64,000 bases of DNA from Parvularcula sp. BBD 1991-13 (GTDB lineage Bacteria > Pseudomonadota > Alphaproteobacteria > Caulobacterales > Parvularculaceae): the NCBI GenBank assembly GCA_001657385.1, contig LYSZ01000001.1, positions 1 through 64,000 of the forward strand. Reading direction: 5' to 3'. Shown here piece after piece: positions 51,166 through 60,579 of the stretch. The notes below the pieces were generated by a model, which was not told where the DNA came from, did not search any database, and worked only from the letters and a program-made list of their open reading frames with translations. The number at the start of each line of letters is the position of its first letter. Positions within the stretch are counted from its first letter, which is position 1. A program made the position numbers and the translations under genes.

Positions 51166-51843
51166 TCAATCGTCAGGCGACAGAAAAATACGCCTCGCCG
51201 TCCTGAGCTGATCGATGATGAATTTCTGCCCTTCGTCGCCAGGGTCGAACCCGGCGAGGGCGGCGTCGAGGCCGCCCCGGCGCGCGGCGTCGGCCGGGGC
51301 GGCGCAGGCGTCGCAAAGCGCGCCGTACGCCGCGGACATGGCCGCCGAAGCGGTCTCGCCCGCCGTGGCGTAGGCGGCGCCGGCGCTGCCGAAATTGTCT
51401 TTCGCCGTCGCGTGATCGCCCGCCGCAAGGTCGTGGGCGGCGACCAGCCACAGCCCGTTGGCGCGCTGCGCGTCGCCGAGATCGAGTTCTTCCACCAGGG
51501 CGAGGCTGAAAGCCGCGGCGTCGCGCCCGATCGCGAGGTCCGTGGGCGAGAGGTCGACGCCCGGATCGTCCCAGCCCGGCCAGGTGTTCGCGCCGAGATT
51601 GTAGGCGATGATTTTCGCCTGTTCGAGGAAATGGGCGCGCTTGTCGTCAAGACGGGACGCCGTCGCGCAGCAATAGGCGACGCCGGCGATGCTGGAACTG
51701 ACGAACGCCCGGAGGTCGCGTGCGTTGTAGGCGTCGTTCGCATATGCGGCGAACGCGGCCGGGGCGTCTTCCGGCGGACCGTCGCACAGTTTCCGAACCG
51801 CGTTGAAGATCCCCGGACCCGGGCGGCTGCTGGTATCGCTCAC
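51166..51843 (-). CDS. Small helical protein, first gene of the operon, unknown function
   Basis: 225 residues from GTG 51843 with SD GGGGGGAAG; the open frame to 52344 is probably not translated. Helical, Ala-rich, with several Cys-Asp/Trp features (SSIAGVAYCCATASRLDDKRAHFLEQAKIIAYNLGANTWPGWDDPGVDLSP, GLWLVAAHDLAAGDHATAKDNF), and two TPR-like helical pairs. No known family. Ends with FLSPDD, the stop lying 14 bases before the start of the TPR gene. Probably a partner in the same complex as the TPR protein. Confidence 0.6.
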   Translation of the reverse strand: MSDTSSRPGPGIFNAVRKLCDGPPEDAPAAFAAYANDAYNARDLRAFVSSSIAGVAYCCATASRLDDKRAHFLEQAKIIAYNLGANTWPGWDDPGVDLSPTDLAIGRDAAAFSLALVEELDLGDAQRANGLWLVAAHDLAAGDHATAKDNFGSAGAAYATAGETASAAMSAAYGALCDACAAPADAARRGGLDAALAGFDPGDEGQKFIIDQLRTARRIFLSPDD

Positions 51844-52346
51844 AACGACTTCCCCCCTGAAAGCAATGTGGAAAATCAGGTCAACGCAGCACAAGTAAAA
51901 AACGATGTGTAAAACAGGAACTGTATTTTGATAGCGCGGATCCGTCATGCGGGCAAGGCGCCGGCGCGCGCCCCCACTCCGGGGCCGGTTGCGAACCGGT
52001 TGCAGGGACGGGCGTGCAAAAGAAGGCGCCGCATCCCTGATCAGCCCAACGAGCGGGCGCGCGCCTTGCGGCATTCGCGAACCGAACCCAGCTCGCCCGG
52101 GCAAGCTGCGCGCGGTGCGCCATGGTGAGCGCCAATCGGCAATTGGTGCATTGTTTCCGTATGTTACGCGCCATATTTCATGCGCCCACCGATGTTTCGG
52201 GCCTTGTTTTGAACCGCTTGAAAGGAGAGGCGCGGTGTTCCGCGCACGCCCCCGGTTACTTAATTTAAAGTCCATTAGGTCTATTTTCAGTATGCTGATG
52301 AAAATGACCGTACGCGCCGTTTCACGGCCTACCGCATGGATCAATA
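51844..52346. other. Divergent spacer between the operon and the kinase remnant
   Basis: About 500 bases. The right part (from about 52140) is A/T-richer, with ATTTAAAGTCCATTAGG and promoter-like stretches, but no consensus boxes I can place. A 97-codon frame on the minus strand (51881-52174) exists but has no SD and no family signal. No terminator is clear. Confidence 0.4.
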
Positions 52347-55035
52347 GTGACTACGCCCGCCGCATTGCCGTCGAATGAGAAAGAACGCCTTGTCACGCTC
52401 TGCCGTTACGAAATTCTCGACACGCCTGCGGAGGTCTGCTTCGACCGTATTGCTCAGCTTGCGTCCAGAATGTTCGGCGCGCCCATCGCCCTTATCGCTT
52501 TCGTCGACTAAAAACGTCAGTGGTTCAAGGCGTCCAGCGGCCTCGCCGCCCTGGAAACCGAACGCGATATTGCCTTCTGCGCCCACGCCATACTGGAAGA
52601 GGGTGTTCTGGTCGCGCAGGCCGCCGCCAGGGACCCGCGCTTCGCGCAGAACCCGCTGGTGACCGGAGATTTGAATGTCCGCTTCTACGCCGGCGCGCCC
52701 CTGATCGCCGCGAACGGCGACAGGCTGGATACGCTCTGCATCATCGACCACAAGCCCAGGCCGCCTTTTTCCAACGGGGATATTCGCCTTCTGAAGGATC
52801 TCGCGGCCATCGCCGTCGATGAGATCGAATTGCGGTATGCGGCCGGTCATGCGCATACGGAGAGCCGGAAACAAACGCATGCCGAAGCGGGGATCGCCGC
52901 CGCCGAGTTTCAGCTGAGCCTGTTCTCCGAAAACGCGCCGGTCGCCGTCGCCCTGTTCGACCGCGAGTTGCGATATCTTGGCGCCAGCCGCCGCTGGCTC
53001 GAAATGCTGAATATCGACGACAGGGATTTCATCGGCCGCAACAAATACGATCTGTCCAGAAACCTTCCCGAGGAATGGAGGGAACAGGACGTGCGCACCC
53101 TGAATGGGGAGGCCTTTGTCATCGAGGAAGACAGGCTCCCCACGCCCGACGGCGGCTTTCACTGGGTTCACCGGCAACTCTGTCCGTGGAAAGACGAAAG
53201 CGGCGGAATCGGCGGGTTTGTCGCCTATATAGAGATTATCGACGAACGCAAGGCCGTCATGCTGGAGCTGGAGCGCAGTCGCTATTTCGTCAACGCCGTT
53301 CTCGACAACATTCAGGACGGCATCGTCGCGTGCGACGCCGAGGGGCGGCTGACGCTGTTCAACGAGGCGACGCGGCGCTTTCACGGCGTCGACAGCGAAA
53401 GCGTCCGCCCCGACGAATGGGCCAGCCGGTACGATCTCTACGAACAGGATGCGAAAACCCCCTTGGCGATGGACCGGATACCGCTCTATCACGCCCTCAA
53501 CGGCGAGACGGTGCAAGGGCAGGAAATCGTCATTGCGCCGCCCGATGCTGAGCAACGCAAGATCGTCGCCTATGGCGCGCCGATGTTCGACGCGCAGGGA
53601 CGCAAGCTTGGCGCGGTGGCGACCATGCACGACGTCACGAATGAATACGCTGCGAGGGACAAGTGGCGCGAGGTCGACGCCCGCTACCGCGCTATCTTCA
53701 ATCGCACGTTTCAGTTCTGCGGCCTTCTGGATCTCAACGGCGCCCTGCTCGAAGCCAACGACACCGCGCTCCAGTTCGGCGGCTTTTCGCGCGACGCGGT
53801 GATCGGCAAGCCGTTCTGGAGCACGCCCTGGTGGCCGGAGGACGAGGCGACGCAAACTCGGCTGAAAAAGGCCATCGCCGAGGCGCGCGGCGGCGCGTTC
53901 GTCCGGTACGAGGTGGATGTTTACGGCGAGGGCAGGGCCCTGACGCCGATCGATTTTTCGGTCAAACCGGTTACCGACGGCGCGGGCGCGGTGACGAGCC
54001 TGATCGTCGAGGGCCGCGACATATCGGACCTTCGGGAGATGAACGAGGTGTTGAGGCGAAACCAGGCGGAACTGGAACTGATCCTCAACAACGTTCCGAT
54101 TATCATCTTCTACAAGGACGACAAGAACCGCATCATCAGGCTGAACGAGACGGCGGCGAAGTCGCTGAACAGCACCGTTCGCGACGTCGATGGCAAAAAT
54201 ACATACGATCTTTACCCTGAGCACGCCGCCAAGCACCCTGCCGACGACCTGCAGGTGATCAATTCCGGGAATCCCAAGCTCGGGATCATCGAGGAATACG
54301 AAACCATCAACGGCGACAAGGGATGGGTGCGCACGGACAAGGTGCCGTATATCGATCCGGAAACCGGCGAACGGTTCGCTTTCCTCGCCGCGACGGACAT
54401 TACCGCCGAAAAAATCGCCGAGGAAGCGCTGCGCGATACCGAGGCGCGATACCGCGATCTCTACCGGCAGACGCCCGTCATGCTGCACTCGATCGATCCG
54501 CAGGGGGATATTCTGAGCGTCAGCGATTTCTGGCTGGAACAACTCGGCTATACGCGCGTGGAAGCGGTGGGCCGCAAGATATCGGACTTCATGTCCCCGG
54601 ATTCCGCCGTCCGGCATGACGACGAGGACTTTCCGGAATTCCTGCGGAGCGGCGTCTGCAAGGATATCGAATACCAGTTCATCACTAAATCAGGCGAGAC
54701 CGTCGACGTTCTGATGTCGGCCGTGGCCGAATATGACGAAGCGGGAACGATGTCGCGCTCAATGGCGGTGCTGACCGACATAACCGAGCGCAAGGCCGTC
54801 GAGCAGCAATTCATCCAGGCGCAGAAAATGGAATCGGTCGGGCAACTGACGGGCGGTCTGGCGCACGATTTCAACAACCTTCTCGGCGTCGTCATCGGCA
54901 ATCTTCAACTCGTCGAGCGTTCGCTGGAGCGCGCGCGGCCTGTCCGACGCGGACGAGGGGGAAGAGGAAAACGCAAAGTCCTGCCAGCGCCGTTACCTGG
55001 AGGCGCGGATCTTCAACGGCGCGAAAAAGGCGTAG
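52347..55035 (+). pseudogene. Decayed sensor histidine kinase: GAF - five PAS - HisKA, catalytic domain lost
   Basis: Starting at GTG 52347 the frame encodes a GAF domain (ERLVTLCRYEILDTPAE, ALIAFVD) that runs into an in-frame TAA at 52509-52511, then continues QWFKASSGLAALETERDIAF and CAHAILEE in the same frame, so one codon (normally Glu, Arg or Asp in this GAF loop) has become a stop. Downstream from 52659 come five PAS-like units (for example APVAVALFDRELRYLGASRRW, DNIQDGIVACDAEGRL, FCGLLDLNGALLEANDTAL, IIIFYKDDKNRIIRLNETA, MLHSIDPQGDILSVSDFWLE) and the HisKA start KMESVGQLTGGLAHDFNNLLG. Right after IGNLQLVERSLE the frame loses homology and no HATPase or receiver follows. A different frame runs from there to a stop at 55033. 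Confidence 0.85.
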
Positions 55036-55056
55036 CCGGAGAAAAGGACGCTGCGG

Positions 55057-56055
55057 TCAGGCGCCCGTCTCCACCACGACCTTGCCGTATTGCGAGCGCG
55101 GCCCCTTCAGATAGCGCCAGGCGTCGATATACTCTTCCATCGCAAAGACGCGGTCGACGTCGGCTTTGAGCGCGCCGCTTTTCAGCCCCTCATAGACGAA
55201 TTCTTTGCCGCGCGCGCAAGCGGCCGCATCCTCGACGAAATTGAAAACGGAGTAGGCGTTGAACCAGAGATCGTTCTGGAACATCTGAACGATGGGGGGC
55301 TGGGGGAATTCCCCGGAAAGCAGGCCGTAAAGCATCATCTTGCCGCCCTTGGCCATGGCGCCGGTATAGCGTTCGGTAAAGGTTCCGCCGACCGGATCGA
55401 AGGAGGCGTGAACGCCGGCGCCGTTCGTCGCCTCGCGGAGAAAACGCTCCATGTCCCCGCCGTCGTCCACGAACACGTGGTCCGCGCCCTTGTCCAGGAG
55501 ATAGGACCGGTTGGCTTGCGAACGGGTGGTGGTGATGACGGTCGCGCCTTTCATCTTGGCGATCTGAATGGCGGCGAGACCAGCCGTGCTCGTCCCTGCG
55601 GGCGCGAGGATGTTCACGCCCGGCGCGGCGTTCGCGTGCTCGACGACCGGATAATAGGCGGTGAGGAACTGCATCCAGACCGATGCGGCTTCCGCGGCCG
55701 AAAGCGTCTCGGGCGCTTTCGCGACGAACGCCTGGTCGATCAGCACCGTTTCTGCGCTGACGCCCCGCATGTCGTAGAAATACGGCAGGGTGCAGTAGCG
55801 CTCGCCGATCTCGATTCCCGTCACGTCGTCGCCAACCGCGTCGACGACGCCCGCGGCCTCGACGCCGACTCTGGCGGGCAGGGCGGAAAAGCTGAACGAG
55901 TATTTGTCGCGCATGAGATCGGCGTCGCCCCAGTTCAGCGCGAACGCCTCCACCCGCAGGCGGACGTCCGTCGGGCCGGGCGTCTGCGCTTCGCATTCGC
56001 GAAGCTTCAGCCCTTCAAAGCCGTCATATCCCTCGATTACCCATTCCCTCGGCAT
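55057..56055 (-). CDS. MDR-superfamily zinc-free quinone oxidoreductase
   Basis: 332 residues. GroES-like N-terminus (PTDVRLRVEAFALNWGDADLMRDKY, ARVGVEAAGVVDAVGDDV) and Rossmann coenzyme domain (GVNILAPAGTSTAGLAAIQIAKMKGATVITTTRS, ADHVFVDDGGDMERFLREATNGAGVHASFDPVGG). The zinc-ligand Cys and the structural-zinc Cys cluster are missing, so it belongs with QOR/CurA-type reductases acting on quinones or enones with NADPH. The ORF of the kinase remnant reads 113 bases into its 3' end on the opposite strand. ATG 56055. Confidence 0.9.
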   Translation of the reverse strand: MPREWVIEGYDGFEGLKLRECEAQTPGPTDVRLRVEAFALNWGDADLMRDKYSFSFSALPARVGVEAAGVVDAVGDDVTGIEIGERYCTLPYFYDMRGVSAETVLIDQAFVAKAPETLSAAEAASVWMQFLTAYYPVVEHANAAPGVNILAPAGTSTAGLAAIQIAKMKGATVITTTRSQANRSYLLDKGADHVFVDDGGDMERFLREATNGAGVHASFDPVGGTFTERYTGAMAKGGKMMLYGLLSGEFPQPPIVQMFQNDLWFNAYSVFNFVEDAAACARGKEFVYEGLKSGALKADVDRVFAMEEYIDAWRYLKGPRSQYGKVVVETGA

Positions 56056-56721
56056 GGCCCGCCCCCTTGTATTCCGCGGTCAACGCGTTGCTAGAAAAAT
56101 AATCCGCCCTTGCTACAACGGATTATCGGTCCCCGGAAGTTACCCATACGGGTAGGCGCAGCGCGCATGGCCGCTGTTTCGCGCCGCATCGCAGTGTAGT
56201 GCAGTGCAGGGCAGTGCGTCGCCGGACCCGGGCGGCGGCGCTGAGATCCGCGCCGGGCGCGCGACGGCTGCGAGGCCGCGTTCATGCGCCTGGCGCAATC
56301 CTGTGCGTGGTTTTTTATTGCCGGGAACACGCCGCCTCATGATGGCGGATCGGCGCTTTCATGGCGAAGTATAGTTGTCAAGTTTTCAATCGTCTCCGGC
56401 CCGGTCGGTCCGGCGACAAAATCCTTTTCTGAATGATCCCGTGCGCGCCGCCGGCGCTGGAACTGACGAGGCAATGACATGTGTCTCGACCCGGCGGCGA
56501 CAAGGATGTACTTTGCTCCGATTGCTTTTTGGGAGGAAGCGATCAAGGAAAACGACGAAACCGCCCAAAACAATGCTTTGACGCCTGGGCGTCTTTCGCT
56601 GCGGCGCGCCAATCCGATTGCAAACCGCCGCGACTGGGACGCGATGCGCGCCGCCTGCGAGGCGGATATCGGCGCGTTTCACGCCGGGATCGCGAAATCC
56701 GAAATCCACTGGTTCGCGGAT
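56056..56721. other. Spacer with no supported gene, next to the azoreductase remnant
   Basis: About 670 bases. Short frames on both strands overlap each other and carry no family signal. Two features stand out: an A/T-rich patch at about 56080-56160 and a G/C-rich patch at about 56220-56290. The part nearest 56720 is probably the eroded 3' end of the azoreductase gene. Confidence 0.4.
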
Positions 56722-56913
56722 GGCGTCGCCGAACTCCTGGTATTCAACGGCGATCCGGTGGCGCGCCGAAACGCCGAAATAGTGGGCGAGGGTGTCGATA
56801 TGCGGATCGAGATGGTTCATTTGCGCGCGCACGCCGCCGGCGAAGCCGAACTCGCCATGCGATGTCGCCGTGACCAAGACCTTGCCGTCGAGTATGGGCG
56901 CCAGAGGCCAGTC
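56722..56913 (-). pseudogene. FMN-dependent NADH-azoreductase (AzoR) C-terminal remnant
   Basis: The minus strand encodes LAPILDGKVLVTATSHGEFG and FAGGVRAQMNHLDPHIDTLA followed by HYFGVSARHRIAVEYQEFGDA. This matches the AzoR segment LxGKxxxxVTxxGGxYG, QxxHxxPYLxxxxxFxGI, xxVxxxEG near the FMN-binding C-terminus. Upstream in this frame a stop precedes the fragment, and the N-terminal flavodoxin core (S-x-S motif, PMYN) is missing; downstream the homology fades. It is therefore a broken copy; the overlapping plus-strand ORF 56479-56955 has no family match. Confidence 0.55.
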
Positions 56914-57030
56914 GCCGCGGCCTGCGCAATGTCAAAGATTTCAGCCGACGAATGAAACGGTTTCATCCATGTCAAAGCGGGCGCCGGGTACGACGCCCGC
57001 GCGGCGTCCGCGGCCGGCGGGCCGGGCGTC

Positions 57031-60000
57031 TCATTCGCGCAAGCCCGCACGCCGCAGCAATCCGGTTACGGTGAGGCCTGTCAGCGCGGTCCAGATCCAG
57101 CCGATCAGGACGTAAACGCCCTTGAACACTTCATAGGTGCGCGGATCTTTCACCCATAATCCGACGCGCTCGGCCGGGGCGGCGCCGTCGCGATACGCAG
57201 CGCGCAACTCGGGCGGAACCGGCGCCACGCGGCAGCGGTGGCGTTGCTGGAAGTCAACGAGGGGGATGAAAAGGTCTGCTGAAAAGACGAAGAAATCCGC
57301 AACTCCCTTGCAGCTTGTCGCGTCCGCCGGCGCCGCGCCGGGCCGCTGTTGATAGCTGTCGAGATCGGCGATCAACAGCCCCCTGTTTTCCAGCGCACCG
57401 GCCGCGACCATGCCCGCCATGATCAGCGCCAGCATGCCGAGGCATGCGCGAAACCACCCGTAACCATAGCGAAAGCCCCAGTTCAGGACGTCATGACCGA
57501 TACCGCGGATGATCCGTGTCAGTCTTCCGGGCGCCTCGTTTTGTTCCACCCGGTGCTTGGTTTCGATCCACCTGATCGCGACATTCTTGGAAATCTCCGC
57601 TTCCCCAGCGCGGTCCAGGACGGAGATCAACTGGCGATAGGGTTGGGCGCAGTAATGTTCGTAATCAAACTTTTCGATCCCGTCGCGGCGGCCCACGAGC
57701 TGCCTGTTGATCCAGCAGATCCGCCTGTCCGCCAGTTCCGCCGGCGTCAGACGCGATGCAATGGCTTTCGTCACCGCCTCTTCGGCGTTGTCGCGCTCAA
57801 GCTGTTTTACATATCCGTCCTTTTCGCCGCCGGTCAGGCCGTCGCCGTTCTTAGCGGCGTCCGATTCGCTCTCTGTGTTTTCCCCCGATGCGTCGGTCTT
57901 TTCCTGTACGTTCGTCTTGATCGTCTCGACATCCTGGAAAATCGCGTCATAGGTGAAGTTCTCCAGATCGATCCCGAGCTTCTGGACCCCGCACGCATCC
58001 GGCGCTTCGCAGAAATCATACGCCCACGCCTCGCCGTCGAGATCGTCGAGAATGGCGGCGTCGGCGCCGCGCAGGTCGATCCGGTACGGTGTCTTGCTGA
58101 GGACGAAATTGAGGTCGCCGCTCTCGAGCACGGCGAGTTCTTCGTCGCGTCGTTTGACGACGAAATCGCGCGTCGGGCGCGACAGCGCCGTCGCTTCGCA
58201 TGCCGATTCGAACAACAACTCCTGTCCCGGTACATGCGGGCGAAAGGAATCCGCGGTGATCGGAACGAATTTCTTGCTGACCGCGGGACGCTCGCCGTCG
58301 AAGGTGACGGCGGCGTCGTCGATCATGACGACTTTCCCCGCGCGGGTGATGGAGAACAGGCTGAGGAAATAGATCCCCTGATAGACTACAAGCCCCCGCG
58401 CCCTGTAGTCGTCGCCGGCGCGGGTGACGCAAAACCTGGCGAGGGACGGGTCTTTTCCGAGATCGCAGGATGTCGGAAAATCGCGCTCAAGGTCCTGTCC
58501 GTCGGAAAAATCGGGGTCGCGCCGGTCCGCCGGCAGCGAGGCGAACGCATCCTGCAATTCCTTCGGATCATAGGCGCTCGCCTTGACGCGGATCAGGAAC
58601 GGCGAGGAGCTTCGCCACAATTTGCCGCCATAGATGTGGTGGCTGAACAGCATCAGATATTCAAGGGCGTGCGCCGGCGTGTTGAGACGCAGGGCGCCGG
58701 CCTTGTTCAGCGCGTCGAACGGCGCCGGCCTGCCGGAAAGGACATGCTGCGCTTTCGGGGCGGCCCGTCCCTTCGAGAGATAGGAAAACACAAGCCGGGG
58801 CGCGGCGTCGCCTTTTCGTCCCCGGTTCCGCTCCGCGTGTCGCCCCGCATCCTGCCAAGGACGGCGCAGCGCCACATGGTGCAGCCGCCATCCCGGATAG
58901 CACGCCAGCGCCGTGGAGCATTTTTCCCGGGGTTCGAAGGCGGCGATGTCCGAAAGATTGTCCGTCAACGATATATTGCGTACGCGCAGGCTGCCGCCCA
59001 CCTTTGCATTCAAAAGCGTCGTCAGCCCCCCATGCAGGGAATCGTGCAGGGCGTTATCCGCTTCCTCGACGAACTGAAAGCGCCCGCGGGACACTTCCAG
59101 GCCGCGTCCGCTGCGCGATCCCCAGGCGTCGCCGAGCGTCAGGTCGGAGCCGACCCTGCCGTTCTTCACAAGCACGGATCGAACGCTGTCGCCGTCGATG
59201 CTGAGGTTGCCGTCGATATCGCAATTGGTGAAATCGACGACGGGTTGGAAACCCATCGCGCCGCTGCGCTGGATGTTCACCAGCACGGAGTTGCCGACAA
59301 GCGCGTCGCGGGCGAAAATCAGCCAGCCGAAATCCCGGAGCGCCTTGCCCATAGCCGGCCAGTAGGAAAAATCCAGCACGATGTCGCGTTTGACGTCCGC
59401 GCTGGAAAGCTTGATCAGGGGGTGGCCGGTCCAGGAAAACGCCGCGCCGTCGTCGATGACGACCGCGCCGACAATTTCCGCGCCCTCGAAATTCAGGCCC
59501 GGAGCGGTCCCCGCCTGACTGACGCCCAGATTTCGAAACCAGACCGTGTTGCGCACGACCGACCGGTTGAGCGTTGCGCCGCCGTTGAATTGCGCATGCC
59601 GGCCGGATTCCAGACCAGGACGGTCGGCGTGCTCTTCGTGCGGCTTATCGAGACAGGTGACGGCGTTGCCGATGTCGGCTTGCGCCAGGTCGAGCGCCCA
59701 CGGATATTCGGCGTTCCTAAGGTCGCCGCGCAGGCGCGCCCCGTAAAGCTCGACCGACCCGCCAATCCGCGCGCCGCGCATGATGACGCGGCCGGCGGCG
59801 GCGGCGTCTTGCGGTTCGACGCCGCGCAGGTCGACCGTTCCGTCCACCTGAATGTCGTTCGCCAGTACGGTGCGCAGCTTTGAGTTTCGCAGCGACAGGC
59901 GCCGGCAGGCCGCGCCGGTCAGGTTGAGATCGCACTTGAAGGTGCAGTCCTCGAAAACGATGTTGCGGTAATCCTGAAAGCAAAGATCCGGAAGCTCTTC

Positions 60001-60396
60001 GATGGTCTCGCCGATTCTCTCGATGTCCGGTCCGGCCGCTGACGAGGGCGCGCGCTGCCGCGGGGGCGGCGTCGCACCCGGGCTGCGAATGCTTGGCCGG
60101 TCGTCGCCGCGAGACAGCCACGCGGATTGACGCTCGAACAGGAGCTTGCGAAACGCCACCTCTTCGAGCTGGCCGCGGTCAAGCGCGGCGCCGGCCGCGA
60201 CGGGCGCCGGGCCGGGGGCATCGTCCGGTTCACGGCGCCGTCGCGTTTCGGCGCCCATAGTTTCGGAACCACGAGCTTCGGAACCACGAGCTTCGAATTC
60301 CCGTGTTTCGGACCCAGCAAAGGATTGCGTCACATCAGCGAACGCCGAACGTGAAAGACCCACCCCGATATTCCCCCGTCGACAACAGCCAGCCAT
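57031..60396 (-). CDS. Very large membrane protein with beta-helix-like pentapeptide region, unknown function
   Basis: 1121 residues. After a low-complexity Glu/Arg/Ser N-terminus (with 15-bp repeats) and a helical stretch, residues about 125-480 repeat short strand-turn units such as CTFKCDLNLTGAACRRLSLRNSKLRTVLANDIQVDGTVDLRGV and ARIGGSVELYGARLRGDLRN, the look of pentapeptide/bactofilin-type right-handed beta-helices. The second half is soluble alpha/beta of unknown type, then an acidic linker (QEKTDASGENTESESDAAK) and two membrane helices near the C-terminus (ACLGMLALIMAGMVAAGAL, about 990; VFKGVYVLIGWIWTALTGLTVTGLL, about 1095). No family is recognised. It is flanked by gene-free DNA. Confidence 0.7.
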   Translation of the reverse strand: MAGCCRRGNIGVGLSRSAFADVTQSFAGSETREFEARGSEARGSETMGAETRRRREPDDAPGPAPVAAGAALDRGQLEEVAFRKLLFERQSAWLSRGDDRPSIRSPGATPPPRQRAPSSAAGPDIERIGETIEELPDLCFQDYRNIVFEDCTFKCDLNLTGAACRRLSLRNSKLRTVLANDIQVDGTVDLRGVEPQDAAAAGRVIMRGARIGGSVELYGARLRGDLRNAEYPWALDLAQADIGNAVTCLDKPHEEHADRPGLESGRHAQFNGGATLNRSVVRNTVWFRNLGVSQAGTAPGLNFEGAEIVGAVVIDDGAAFSWTGHPLIKLSSADVKRDIVLDFSYWPAMGKALRDFGWLIFARDALVGNSVLVNIQRSGAMGFQPVVDFTNCDIDGNLSIDGDSVRSVLVKNGRVGSDLTLGDAWGSRSGRGLEVSRGRFQFVEEADNALHDSLHGGLTTLLNAKVGGSLRVRNISLTDNLSDIAAFEPREKCSTALACYPGWRLHHVALRRPWQDAGRHAERNRGRKGDAAPRLVFSYLSKGRAAPKAQHVLSGRPAPFDALNKAGALRLNTPAHALEYLMLFSHHIYGGKLWRSSSPFLIRVKASAYDPKELQDAFASLPADRRDPDFSDGQDLERDFPTSCDLGKDPSLARFCVTRAGDDYRARGLVVYQGIYFLSLFSITRAGKVVMIDDAAVTFDGERPAVSKKFVPITADSFRPHVPGQELLFESACEATALSRPTRDFVVKRRDEELAVLESGDLNFVLSKTPYRIDLRGADAAILDDLDGEAWAYDFCEAPDACGVQKLGIDLENFTYDAIFQDVETIKTNVQEKTDASGENTESESDAAKNGDGLTGGEKDGYVKQLERDNAEEAVTKAIASRLTPAELADRRICWINRQLVGRRDGIEKFDYEHYCAQPYRQLISVLDRAGEAEISKNVAIRWIETKHRVEQNEAPGRLTRIIRGIGHDVLNWGFRYGYGWFRACLGMLALIMAGMVAAGALENRGLLIADLDSYQQRPGAAPADATSCKGVADFFVFSADLFIPLVDFQQRHRCRVAPVPPELRAAYRDGAAPAERVGLWVKDPRTYEVFKGVYVLIGWIWTALTGLTVTGLLRRAGLRE
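60262..60318. repeat. 15-bp tandem repeat in the 5' end of the giant membrane-protein gene
   Basis: TTCGGAACCACGAGC (60262-60276) is repeated exactly at 60277-60291 and in degenerate form at 60292-60306 and 60307-60318. On the coding strand it gives Gly-Ser-Glu-(Ala/Thr)-Arg units. The in-frame unit length means copy changes alter only the length of the N-terminal tail. Confidence 0.75.
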
Positions 60397-60579
60397 TTAC
60401 TTTTAATTCACGACGGCCCGAAACGCCACCCGGTTTTGCGCGCCGCCACCCATGCGGGTGTTGAAGCTTTGACTGCAAGTCCCGAAAGCGCGAGCGCGCC
60501 AGGAATAGTCCCGCGTGAGGAACAGCGCCGCGGTATATTTTCATTGTATTTTGCGCGAGCCCCCGCGGACACCCGCCAT

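Noticed and set aside
51881-52174. 97-codon minus-strand frame upstream of the tailoring operon as a RiPP precursor
   Set aside because: Tempting because it starts MARNIRKQCTNCRLAL and precedes the operon, but it has no SD, no leader/core boundary and an Arg/Pro-rich body like other shadow frames here.
56479-56955. 159-codon plus-strand frame
   Set aside because: Overlaps the azoreductase remnant on the other strand, which matches a known family; the plus frame matches none that I can see.
57349-59883. 844-codon open frame on the plus strand
   Set aside because: Exact antisense of the 1121-residue membrane protein gene; no SD, no domain pattern, composition typical of a GC-rich shadow frame.
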